DNA of 64,000 nt, from contig NZ_CAKTVU010000009.1 of the NCBI RefSeq assembly GCF_934630535.1, positions 25,905-89,904 of the forward strand, given 5' to 3'. A program made the translations under genes and the position numbers. Source of the DNA: an uncultured Senegalimassilia sp. Its GTDB lineage: Bacteria; Actinomycetota; Coriobacteriia; Coriobacteriales; Eggerthellaceae. Positions within the stretch are counted from its first letter, which is position 1; every line of letters begins with the position of its first letter. The notes below the pieces were generated by a model. It was not told the origin of the DNA, did not search any database, and saw only the letters and a program-made list of their open reading frames with translations. Positions 44,039 through 52,784 of this stretch are shown here, piece after piece.

Positions 44039-44686
44039 GTGGCCCAAGATTTCTACAACCTGCTTTACAACGGATACACCGGCGAGTACCAGCTGATGAG
44101 CTCGCTGTATCGCAACGGTCTGGACGCGCTTCGCCCGCCCGCGGACATGGGCATCGACGTGGTGTCGCTGAACCTCAAGCAGCAGCTTGAGAAGCCGGGC
44201 ACGCCGCCCGAAACGTTCTTTTTCCAGGTCAAAACGGCGGTCACCACCGTGAGCGAGGACCCGAACCGCCCCGGCGCATTCGCCGTGGTCGAGTTCAAGC
44301 TCAAGGACAGCGAGGTGGACCTGCTCGCCCGTTCGCGCGACCGCGCGCTGTTCTGCTACGTGTACAACAGCGAGGCCGGGGCGCTCACCGACGCGTTCGA
44401 GACGCCGTTCATCTGCTTCTGGCTTGACGGGTCGCTCATCAAGAAGTTTAACGAGAAAGGCGCGTTCTTCCGCAAAAAGGGCGAACCCAAGCTGACGCTC
44501 GCCTGCCAGCTGCGCAAACCTGCGCACGAATACGGCCACTGGTACGCCCTGGTGGTGAACGAGAGGGGCGAAAAGGTCGAGAACGGCTTCCTCGGAATCG
44601 TCGGCGGAGAAGGCTCCCCGGCCGACGACTGGGCAGACCACTACAGCGTATCCGGCTACCTAGAATACGCCCGCTGGGGGCTGTAG
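44039..44686 (+). CDS. PD-(D/E)XK-type (DUF4365-like) protein
   Basis: 215 aa starting at GTG (44039) with AAGAGGAGC 5 nt upstream. NGYTGEYQLMSSLYRNGLDA, GIDVVSLNL and FFFQVKTAV follow the E...D...QxK order of restriction-like nucleases of the DUF4365/Mrr type. A C-terminal domain of about 90 residues ends at YARWGL. Last gene of module A, 266 bp after the repeat protein (spacer without gene). It could be a DNA-cleaving effector or a binding domain; activity is not proven by sequence. Confidence 0.68.
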   Translation: MAQDFYNLLYNGYTGEYQLMSSLYRNGLDALRPPADMGIDVVSLNLKQQLEKPGTPPETFFFQVKTAVTTVSEDPNRPGAFAVVEFKLKDSEVDLLARSRDRALFCYVYNSEAGALTDAFETPFICFWLDGSLIKKFNEKGAFFRKKGEPKLTLACQLRKPAHEYGHWYALVVNERGEKVENGFLGIVGGEGSPADDWADHYSVSGYLEYARWGL

Positions 44687-44762
44687 GCCGAAGAGACGGG
44701 CACTGGCGAACAGGGGCGGGCGGGTCCACACCCTGCCCCGCCGTCATTGCATGCGCGCCCAC

Positions 44763-46940
44763 TTAGCCTTGTTCGCCTTGCTGCTGCGTTCGCATCCATT
44801 CGCGGAGGTACTTGAAAGGCAGCGGCAGCACCGAAGCGTTGCCGAGGCGCGCGATAGGCACGACGAGCGTCTCGAGCAAATCCGCGAAGAACGGATTCTC
44901 GCCGTTGACGCTGCGAACGCTCCTGATGACGCAGCCGTTTTCCCGACCCGTTCGACTTAAACCGTCGAAGTTGCTCACCCAATACAGCAGCGAATCGTCT
45001 TCCCGAACGCAATGCATCTTGACGATCGGCTCGTACGTTGTCGCAAGGGCTTCCTTGTCGCGCGGCACGCCGGTCAAAAGACGCCTTGAGAACTGCTCCT
45101 CCAGCCGAGCGTCCACCAACTCCCGAATACGCCGCGCCGGGTATTTTTCATCGACCATCTTTGCAGCATCCACAACCAACGAGTTGAGCTTCGATGCCTT
45201 CACCAAAGAATCCGGCATCTCGGAAACCCACTCGCACAGTGCCCGCAACGCAATGTCGATAGCAGGGTCTTCCGTAAGAATGGATACCGCCTCGAGCACA
45301 TCGCTTTTCGGCAGCGACCAGTCGATGCTCTCCACGGCGCACTTGATTACGGCAAGGTCGGGAATGGGAAATCCATCCGTCAGCTCGATCGCATCGATGT
45401 CGCCGGCGGCGTTGATCGCAAAACCCTCCGTCTCAGACGACCACTCGCTTGTAAACACATCTGCGAGCTTATCCCACTTGGAACCCGAGGCCGCGTTGTC
45501 CGAACAGCCCTGGTAGAAGGACAATGCGCCCGTCGAGCTCACCTCAAGGAACGAATAACGCCTTGGCGATTTGCCCCTTTCGCGCTCCTTCTTTTCCTCC
45601 TTCGTCTCAGGCCCGCAAAGCGCAAAAACCAGCGGACCGTCGCACTCGAGCGCGCTCCAATCGTACAAGCGCATCGCGCCATCGCAAACATCGCGCTTAA
45701 CCGCGGTCTCGACCAGGCATTTCGGAATGACGAAACGCATGCCGCTGTCTTCCTTCGGCTTACCGAACTCGGATTGCATGGTCTCAATGGTCAAATGCTG
45801 GCATGCCGCGCCTTTAAGCACGGAAGCAGCATAGGGGTCATCGATTCCCCGGTCCTTGTAATACGGTTCCTCATGAAGGATCAGCAAATTGTTGGCACCA
45901 GCAACGGCGCTGTCCACGATGCGCGGGCGCACGCCGAGATGCTCGTCGAACGCAAGCCAATCGGCAACGAACTCGCATGCCTTTCTGCTTGCAGCATCTT
46001 TAGCGACGTCGACCACCACATACTCGTCTCGCGCAAACCACGCGGGGTAATCGGCTTTCACCAGCTTCTTGGGAACAGGTACGCGCTCGGAATCTTCAAG
46101 CGCCTGAAAAGCTATGCTCGCCATGCCCGCATACGTCTGGTTAAACCGCTCGACGACTTCTTGGATAACCCCGCATTTCGAGTTCGCAAAAGCCTTTCGA
46201 TTGCCGTATTTCAAGAACGGGATCTTGCTTTTCTGCCCCTCGTACTGCTTCTGGATGAAAACGCTGTCGGCCTCAGGGCTTTCACCTGGGGAAACACGAC
46301 GCATAGTTGGGCCATCGAAGTCGACCACGTACCGCGGGTACTCGCTTTTCTTCCTGCCATCGAATATCAGACCGGCGGCATTTGCCCTGGTGAACGTTCT
46401 AACATTCACCTTCAGCAACGATTCCGGCGTCACCTTGAGCTCCAATCCGATAATGTGCAGATTGCGCCCGCTGCTCGTTTTCTTGACCCAATCCCTGTCT
46501 GTTTTGAAGCAATAGAGGTGCCCAGTGACGTTTTGCAAGGACGGACCGCTCTCACTGTTGCCCGCAAAAAGCGCGTTAAGCAGCAGCTGCACCAGAATAT
46601 GCTCCGACACATTGCAGCTTGACACCTGTTTTGGAAGCAGGCTTGTTGCCACATCGGCCGGTTCCAAATCCTCATCCTCGATCACGCCGCCGTAGCTTTT
46701 CTCGAAATGATCGCGAAGCCCCCTCACCGAAACGAGGCCTTTTGGGGCAAGGATATAGAATGGGTCGTCCCCGCCTTGACCGAGGATTGAGAGGATATAC
46801 GGAGCTCCAAACGCCTCGAAAACGCGCGATGACCAGGAAAGGCGGCCTTTGCCCTCTTTCGTTACCTCGAACACGTCATACCGCTTGTCAAACTCCTCGT
46901 GTGCCAAGGAAATGCTCAGCTTGTTAGTCCACAATGCCAT
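44763..46940 (-). CDS. ddmE: Argonaute-like protein, DdmE-type
   Basis: 725 aa. DdmE proteins are Argonaute relatives that use short DNA guides to find plasmid DNA and recruit the DdmD helicase-nuclease. Support here: size close to known DdmE (about 690 aa), a large helicase-nuclease immediately upstream in the same operon with a 17-bp overlap, an N-like stretch (LLKVNVRTFTRANAAGL) and a MID-like stretch (VLKGAACQHLTIETM). A catalytic PIWI tetrad is not obvious, as expected for DdmE. AAGGAGG lies 7 nt before ATG 46940. Family assignment is from architecture and context; a structure-based search is decisive. Confidence 0.6.
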   Translation of the reverse strand: MALWTNKLSISLAHEEFDKRYDVFEVTKEGKGRLSWSSRVFEAFGAPYILSILGQGGDDPFYILAPKGLVSVRGLRDHFEKSYGGVIEDEDLEPADVATSLLPKQVSSCNVSEHILVQLLLNALFAGNSESGPSLQNVTGHLYCFKTDRDWVKKTSSGRNLHIIGLELKVTPESLLKVNVRTFTRANAAGLIFDGRKKSEYPRYVVDFDGPTMRRVSPGESPEADSVFIQKQYEGQKSKIPFLKYGNRKAFANSKCGVIQEVVERFNQTYAGMASIAFQALEDSERVPVPKKLVKADYPAWFARDEYVVVDVAKDAASRKACEFVADWLAFDEHLGVRPRIVDSAVAGANNLLILHEEPYYKDRGIDDPYAASVLKGAACQHLTIETMQSEFGKPKEDSGMRFVIPKCLVETAVKRDVCDGAMRLYDWSALECDGPLVFALCGPETKEEKKERERGKSPRRYSFLEVSSTGALSFYQGCSDNAASGSKWDKLADVFTSEWSSETEGFAINAAGDIDAIELTDGFPIPDLAVIKCAVESIDWSLPKSDVLEAVSILTEDPAIDIALRALCEWVSEMPDSLVKASKLNSLVVDAAKMVDEKYPARRIRELVDARLEEQFSRRLLTGVPRDKEALATTYEPIVKMHCVREDDSLLYWVSNFDGLSRTGRENGCVIRSVRSVNGENPFFADLLETLVVPIARLGNASVLPLPFKYLREWMRTQQQGEQG

Positions 46941-49900
46941 CGGTAAACCTCCTTATAGCCTGAATCGCCGTTTCGTCGAATGAGCAGTCGCCTTTTACGA
47001 GCGCAGGTACCACAAGAAGCCTTCGCCCGCCTTTTGAGCGGTACGTCTCTCGATAATCGCCCTCGTCAGGCGGCAAAACGTTAGCGATGATAGCCTTCTT
47101 GGCGTCGATCGTCTCCATCTTCGCGAACACCCAATCGACGAGCTTCTCCGAATCCCACCCCATTCTGTCCGACTGCTTTTTCCAGTGTTTGAAATCGATA
47201 AACACCTCCTGGTCGCCCAGCGTGCCGGGCAACACGAAGTCGAATTTCTCGAACCTGAAAGCGTCGTCGATATCCGCGACCGCGATGCCGTTTTGCTCAA
47301 GGACGAAACGCCCGCACGCTTCACCAAGACGCCCTTTGTAAATGCTCTCGGCGACGATGGGGGTCATGACCCTTGTCGAGGCCTCCCATTTCGTAGCGTA
47401 TCCGCACTGCTCGAAAAAGCTGCGCATACCAGGGATGCGCATGAGCACGTCCAGGCGCGCGGCTTTTTCGCTCACTTCGAAGCTTTTTGCGCCGGCAGGC
47501 GGATTGAAGAGCACCTCGACCGACGCGAAATCACCTTTCGCGATGTACCGATACGACGTCCTTTTCGCATCAAGCTCGACGTAATAGCACCGCTCCATAT
47601 ACGGAACCTCGTTCCAGTCATCGGGAAGCGTCGGATGCTTGAGAACCTGATTCCCCAGGTCAAACCACGCCTTGCGAGCATCGTCCCGCCATCCGGAGCC
47701 CAGAAGCGAGTTAATGCAGGCTCGCGACCTATCAGACGCGCGCGCCGCTCTGCGCTGCAAGCGCTTGATATCCTTCGAGGGCTGGGGAATCGGCTCATCG
47801 AACGCGCCCACCATCGCCCCGAACTCAGGAGTGAACGTAAGCCCGCACGACTTCAGCACGCCCAAGGGAACGCCTTCCATAAGGCGGGCGTCGGCGAATA
47901 GCCTGATCGCCGGCATCTTCATGTTCGTCCTGCTCAAACGGCCCACAGCCTGATACACCTGCTTCGCCCCGAACAGCCGCGCGCTATCGGTTGCCTTGTA
48001 GCCGTAGTCCAGCCCGGAACCGCCAAGCGCGCGCAGCGCCTCCGAAACGCTCCTGAGCAACGCCCCTCTGCTGATCTCGGCATTCTCGTACAGGTACTCG
48101 CATCCCAAGATATGGTGCACCACCTGGTATTCGTCCACTTTCTCGTCCCCGGTGATCACCGGGGACGTATGGGTTGGGGCTTCCACGTACAGGCAATCGA
48201 AATCCATTTGCCCGGATGCCGGGCGATCGTTGATTTGAACGGGGGTTGCGCCTTCGGGAATCCTATATTGCAGGTTTTGCCCCGCACCCGCGGATTGATA
48301 CGCCGTGATCACGAACAACTTCTCGCCTGCGGCCAAGCGCGAGAGCGCCTGCTTCTTCGCGCGTTCGAACTCCTCGTTGCCGCCGCCGAGGACGCAAAAC
48401 GCGTCGTCCACGTTGCCGTCGATGCCTAGTTGCTCGAAGACCATCCCGAACATGTCTTTGAGCTTCATCAGGTCGAACCCGCTTCCGCCGGCCTTCGGCA
48501 ACGCATTCAAAACGCAAAGCATGGCGCGAGCATCATCGGCCTTCCAGAATCCCTTGAACGCGGCGCAAACCTTCAACACTCGCCGCTGCCCGAACGTCGA
48601 GCGTCCGTCAGCGGTGGAAAAGTCCATCGCAACCTTGTTGAAAGCCTTGCGAGCAACCACCGCATCATCGAACACGGCAAGCCACGCCTTCTCGCTGTAC
48701 TCCCCCTCGGAATCCACGTCGGAAATCTTGCTGACGCGGATTTCCACGTTATCGTAGCGGCTTACGCTGCGTCGGTAGTCTTCCTCGATTCCCTGTCGCT
48801 GGGCTGCATCCAGCAAGATGCAGCGGTCACCGAGAGCCGCCTTGATGTAATCGATGTCGTAATTGCCCAGAACAGACGGTATATCTAGGGACGCAGAAAT
48901 ACCCACCACAAAGTTGCGGCGACTCAACTCGATGAGTTTGCGCTCTGCCGTACAGGACAGCGCGCAGCGCTCCATACGCGTTAACGTGTCATGCTTCGCG
49001 GACTCGGTGAACGCGTGCACCCTGAAGCCCTTGTGATACAAGCTCAAATCTGCCGGATCATCGTCCCTTGCCCCGTCATCGACCGCCGCGCGACGCGCCC
49101 GCTCCTCATGCGCCATCTCGATGACGCGGCGGCGCGCCGGGTTCAGCTCGCCATGCACCTCGTCCATCATGTTCAGCTCGGACAGCACCGTGCCAACAGC
49201 CTGGTCAAAACTGATTTCGGGACGCTTTCCCTGATCGGCATCCTCAGCCACGACCGCCTGGTAGTTCTCAGCGACGCGGGCGATCCAGCCAACGATCCAC
49301 CTGACAAGCCCTTCGAGCCTGCCCAGCAGCAACGGGACCGAGTAGGAATCGGCTTCATGTAGCCCCGTTATCGAAGCCTCGCCCCCGGCATAGGGCGGAG
49401 TGCCCGAACCGAATTCGATGGTGTTCTGGCTTTCAAGGAAACTGATCGCCGACCATGAACTGTCTTCGACATCGACGATATGGCTTTGGAAGTCGTTGAA
49501 GAGAAACGGCTGGTTCCTATAGCGTAGCCTGTCGCTCAGGCGGAACTGTTTGTCCAGGTGCAGTTCGAGATACGCCTCTTCCGCGACGCTCACGATGGCG
49601 CCGAACTCCGCGCGAAGCTCAGGCCCGCAGCCGATCTTGTTCGAAGGGCTGCGGAACAGCTCGCTCGTGAACGCCGCACCCGCGTCGCCGTCGCCGCCCT
49701 TACCGTCGATCTGGCGGCCCTCGAGCGCGCGACCCATGAGCATGCGGAACATGCTTACCATGTCGGCCATCTTGCCAACGCTTTCGCGAATCAGAAAGTC
49801 GTTGATAACGCTCTTCGATAGCTCGAACTCGTCGATGATCACGACCGATCCCTTTAGCAAGTCGCTTTCCCAAATGCTTTCCGACGGCTCGATGATGGGG

Positions 49901-50676
49901 GAATTTTTCACCAGCAGCTTGTTCACGCTCATGAACAGCACGCGTTTCTTGTGCGTCAGGACCGACGGATACAGCACTCTTAGCCATTCCCACCAGGCGC
50001 TTTTCTCGACAAGTTCGCGTTTCTCCTGCCGCGTCATCAAGCGATAGCCGCCTTCGTCAAGCTTGCACATGGACGCAAATACCGACGAAATGTGGCGTCG
50101 AAGCTTGCCCTCGGCGTTCTCCGCTTCCTCCTCAGCACCTTCGATCGCCTTGCGCCGAGCAGCACCGACATGCAGAGGGAGGTTCCTCGTCTCCTCGAGA
50201 ATCCGCTGCAGCCTCTCCGCCTCTTGCAGCTCGGGAAGGTTCCGAATGTCGAATTCGACCTTGATGAACGTTCGCTCATTCGACCCGGGCTTCTTGGGTC
50301 CTTTTTTCCAATAGGAGAACGGGGCGCTCGGCATAACGCCTTTTGCGGCGTCGATATTGCTCTGGAACATCCCGAGATTCGAGTCGAGCTTCACCACGTA
50401 TGCAGCAAGTTCAGGGTGACCGCGCTCATCGAGGATTTGCAGCAACTCGTCAACGGGAAGATTGCGTTTCACGTTCGTCACGAAAACGAACCGCCTGCAC
50501 TTCGGCCCGAACGCAATAAGCTGATCGGCGATATGGCTCATGGACGAGTACGTTTTGCCCGCCCCCACCGGGCCAGCCAGCAAAAGCAGCCCGCATTGCT
50601 CAGGGTCAACGCTTACGGACTTGCCCAAAACCCGCTCAATCCCCGAGCGCTCCCTAGTCTTCTCCGCTTCCGCCAC
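46924..50676 (-). CDS. ddmD: SF2 helicase-nuclease, DdmD-type
   Basis: About 1250 aa. The helicase motor has Walker A AGPVGAGKTYSS (about residue 35), a degenerate DEAD box SVVIIDEFELS, motif V AYQSAGAGQNLQYRI and motif VI AVGRLSRTN. The C-terminus is a PD-(D/E)XK nuclease: GRLGEACGRFVLEQNG, FDFVLPG, then VFIDFKHWKKQ. DdmD of Vibrio cholerae has the same order (helicase then nuclease, about 1190 aa) and destroys plasmids guided by DdmE. The GTG at 50676 is preferred over the TTG at 50688 because GGAGGTAGGT lies just before it. 18 bp after the VirD4-like gene. Confidence 0.65.
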   Translation of the reverse strand: MAEAEKTRERSGIERVLGKSVSVDPEQCGLLLLAGPVGAGKTYSSMSHIADQLIAFGPKCRRFVFVTNVKRNLPVDELLQILDERGHPELAAYVVKLDSNLGMFQSNIDAAKGVMPSAPFSYWKKGPKKPGSNERTFIKVEFDIRNLPELQEAERLQRILEETRNLPLHVGAARRKAIEGAEEEAENAEGKLRRHISSVFASMCKLDEGGYRLMTRQEKRELVEKSAWWEWLRVLYPSVLTHKKRVLFMSVNKLLVKNSPIIEPSESIWESDLLKGSVVIIDEFELSKSVINDFLIRESVGKMADMVSMFRMLMGRALEGRQIDGKGGDGDAGAAFTSELFRSPSNKIGCGPELRAEFGAIVSVAEEAYLELHLDKQFRLSDRLRYRNQPFLFNDFQSHIVDVEDSSWSAISFLESQNTIEFGSGTPPYAGGEASITGLHEADSYSVPLLLGRLEGLVRWIVGWIARVAENYQAVVAEDADQGKRPEISFDQAVGTVLSELNMMDEVHGELNPARRRVIEMAHEERARRAAVDDGARDDDPADLSLYHKGFRVHAFTESAKHDTLTRMERCALSCTAERKLIELSRRNFVVGISASLDIPSVLGNYDIDYIKAALGDRCILLDAAQRQGIEEDYRRSVSRYDNVEIRVSKISDVDSEGEYSEKAWLAVFDDAVVARKAFNKVAMDFSTADGRSTFGQRRVLKVCAAFKGFWKADDARAMLCVLNALPKAGGSGFDLMKLKDMFGMVFEQLGIDGNVDDAFCVLGGGNEEFERAKKQALSRLAAGEKLFVITAYQSAGAGQNLQYRIPEGATPVQINDRPASGQMDFDCLYVEAPTHTSPVITGDEKVDEYQVVHHILGCEYLYENAEISRGALLRSVSEALRALGGSGLDYGYKATDSARLFGAKQVYQAVGRLSRTNMKMPAIRLFADARLMEGVPLGVLKSCGLTFTPEFGAMVGAFDEPIPQPSKDIKRLQRRAARASDRSRACINSLLGSGWRDDARKAWFDLGNQVLKHPTLPDDWNEVPYMERCYYVELDAKRTSYRYIAKGDFASVEVLFNPPAGAKSFEVSEKAARLDVLMRIPGMRSFFEQCGYATKWEASTRVMTPIVAESIYKGRLGEACGRFVLEQNGIAVADIDDAFRFEKFDFVLPGTLGDQEVFIDFKHWKKQSDRMGWDSEKLVDWVFAKMETIDAKKAIIANVLPPDEGDYRETYRSKGGRRLLVVPALVKGDCSFDETAIQAIRRFTDGIVD

Positions 50677-50694
50677 ACCTACCTCCAATCGTTT

Positions 50695-52104
50695 CTATTG
50701 GGTGAACAGGGTGAGTTTCGCCAGGGCATCGTCGAGCTTGTGCAGCATCCGCTGCTCCTCCTCGCGCTTCGCCGCCTGCTCCTCGCGCTTTCTGCTTTCC
50801 AACCATTTGCCATTGACGTGCTGCCTGGCGCTGAATCGCCGCGCAATCTGGCATGCCGAACCACGCCGGAAGATCATCACCTGGCCGATGGGCAGCGACT
50901 GCACTTCGCTCACCGGCATATCCGCGCGCTCCGACAGCTCGCGTGCCGTCTTGATATCGTTCACGCCCAAGTACAGCACCGTATCGCAGCATCCGATAAT
51001 GGTCTGCGCCGCCGCACCGTAACGCGCCTCAAGCTGCGCCGTTGCCTGGCAGATGAGCGTGATCCAGATATCACGGCTGCGGACCGCGGCGATGATGGTT
51101 TCGAAGTTCGGAATGGGCGCTTGGTTGGCGAAATCGTCGAGGATGACGCGAACCGGCACCGGCAGCCGGTAACCCGTTTCCGGCGCTCCATCGGCAACGC
51201 GACACAGCTCCTTGAAAAGCTGCGTGTAGAAGATGGACGTGAGGAAATCGAGGCTTCGGTCCGTATCCGATACCACCACGAACAGGGCGGTCTTGCGTTT
51301 CCCGATGTCTTCGAACCGAATGGGGTCGTAATCGCCATCAAGGATGCTTAGCACCCCGGAGTTGGCAAGATGCGTCAACTTACCGGCGGCTTCCATATAG
51401 ATGCAGGCCGTGGTTTCAACGGCAGGGGCAAGCTGCTTGAAGCGTTGCCATGCCTTGGTCCCTTCGCCCCGATAAGGCGGGTGGGTCCGCACAGGGTTTC
51501 CCCCATCCCACTTGATACCGGTTCGCAATCGCTCAAAAGCATCGTCGAGGGCGTTCCTGCAGTTGGCACCACGCCCGTCGGTCGCGAAAAACGCCTCATC
51601 AAGCAGGTCAACCAACTCGCGCATGGTAACGGGATCACCATTTTCGGCGATTTCCCGCATTGCGCGAAGGTAGCCGATAAGAGCCTTGAATAGCACCGCC
51701 GTCGAATCGTCCCAAAACGGATCGCGCGAAAAACGGCCGGTGCTATTGATGAGCGCCTCGACGAAAAAGTCGATGTCGTCATCGTTGCGCAGGTACGCAA
51801 ACGGGTTGTAACCGTTCGACATACCCGGACGTACCAGATCGAGCCGCTGCACCTTGTAGCCTGCCGCCCGAAGCATGGGGCCAAGCTCGTCGCACAGATT
51901 GCCCTTCGGGTCGGTGATGACGTAGCTGGAATTCAGCTGCATGACATTGGGCTTGACGACCCCCTCCGTCTTGCCACCGCCCGGCGTGCCGAAAACGACA
52001 ACGTTGTTGTTGAGTTGCGTCTCGTACATATCGGTGCTCACCGTGACGCCCTCCGCAAGGATGGTGCCGGGCAAATCCTGCTCCGGATCAACACGCCTGG
52101 TCAT
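50695..52104 (-). CDS. VirD4/TraG-like ATPase without membrane domain, module B
   Basis: 469 aa. Walker A GTPGGGKTEGVV (39-50), SYVITDPKGNLCDEL, Walker B RVILDDFAN, then LICQATAQLEARYG. These are the same signatures as the module A protein, including Asp-Asp in Walker B and the missing membrane anchor. It lacks the repeat tail; instead it ends in a charged helix (SRKREEQAAKREEEQR). ATG at 52104 overlaps the ClpP-like stop (ATGA) and has GGGAG 9 nt upstream. It is followed by the DdmD-like gene after 18 bp. It probably forms a hexameric DNA or protein pump; conjugation is unlikely without channel genes. Confidence 0.85.
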   Translation of the reverse strand: MTRRVDPEQDLPGTILAEGVTVSTDMYETQLNNNVVVFGTPGGGKTEGVVKPNVMQLNSSYVITDPKGNLCDELGPMLRAAGYKVQRLDLVRPGMSNGYNPFAYLRNDDDIDFFVEALINSTGRFSRDPFWDDSTAVLFKALIGYLRAMREIAENGDPVTMRELVDLLDEAFFATDGRGANCRNALDDAFERLRTGIKWDGGNPVRTHPPYRGEGTKAWQRFKQLAPAVETTACIYMEAAGKLTHLANSGVLSILDGDYDPIRFEDIGKRKTALFVVVSDTDRSLDFLTSIFYTQLFKELCRVADGAPETGYRLPVPVRVILDDFANQAPIPNFETIIAAVRSRDIWITLICQATAQLEARYGAAAQTIIGCCDTVLYLGVNDIKTARELSERADMPVSEVQSLPIGQVMIFRRGSACQIARRFSARQHVNGKWLESRKREEQAAKREEEQRMLHKLDDALAKLTLFTQ

Positions 52105-52700
52105 CGCAGCGCACTCCCTTCGTAATCCCAATCCGCGGAAACGCGGTCGATGATCCCGAACGATTTTGCCTCGTCCGGCGTCAACCAGGTGTCGCGATCG
52201 GTTGCTGCCTCGATAGCCTCAAGCCCGCGGCCCGTAGCTTCAGCTAGCACACCTGCTAACATTTCCTTCTTCCTGATGACGGAACGGGCGGCGATTTCGA
52301 TATCGCTCACCTGCCCGCTAATACCCGACATCGGTTGATGTACCAGAATGTCCGCATGCGGGGCGGCTGATCGGAAACCGGGTTCGCCGCACGCCAGAAT
52401 GACCGCTGCCATGCTTGCGGCGACGCCGAGCGCATGCGTACGCACCGAGGAGCGCATACCGCACATGAAGTCGATGATGGCCATGCCGTCGGAAACCGAC
52501 CCGCCCGGCGAGTTGATCAGCAGCGTGACGGGGTCGCCCGAGCTTCGGTCCAAGTAACGCAGCTGCAAAATCGCCGCCATCGCCGTTTCCGCGTTGATTG
52601 CGCCGTTGATCGCAACGGCGCGCTCGGCGAACAACTCGCTCGCGGGCGTGGTCCAATCGGTGCCGTGCGAGGTTTTTCGCATAATGGCTGGTTGTTGCAC
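52101..52700 (-). CDS. ClpP-like serine peptidase, module B
   Basis: 199 aa from GTG 52700 (AAAGGA 7 nt upstream). INSPGGSVSDGMAIIDFMCG, catalytic Ser in ALGVAASMAAVILACG, His in ADILVHQPMSG, Asp in TDRDTWLTPDEAKSFGIIDR: triad intact. First gene of the ClpP - VirD4 - DdmD - DdmE operon. It is clearly diverged from the module A peptidase, so the two modules are not a recent duplication. It may process or degrade a protein delivered by the ATPase; no data in the sequence fix the substrate. Confidence 0.85.
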   Translation of the reverse strand: MQQPAIMRKTSHGTDWTTPASELFAERAVAINGAINAETAMAAILQLRYLDRSSGDPVTLLINSPGGSVSDGMAIIDFMCGMRSSVRTHALGVAASMAAVILACGEPGFRSAAPHADILVHQPMSGISGQVSDIEIAARSVIRKKEMLAGVLAEATGRGLEAIEAATDRDTWLTPDEAKSFGIIDRVSADWDYEGSALR

Positions 52701-52719
52701 GTTGAAGTCCTTTCGAAAG

Positions 52720-52745
52720 GCCCGGCTGCGGGAATGCAGCCGGGC
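52720..52745 (-). terminator. Terminator of the CAP-domain surface protein gene
   Basis: 10-bp stem GCCCGGCTGC with a 6-nt loop; the minus strand continues CCTTTCG. It lies between the surface gene stop (52785) and the ClpP-like start, so it separates the two transcription units. It could also act as a leader hairpin for the defence operon. Confidence 0.6.
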
Positions 52746-52784
52746 ACAGATTGCGGAGGCTTGGCAAAACGCAGCCGCGGCGTG

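Noticed and set aside
40562..52700. Conjugative element (two VirD4/TraG-like genes)
   Set aside because: No relaxase, VirB4, channel or integrase genes, and neither ATPase has a membrane anchor.
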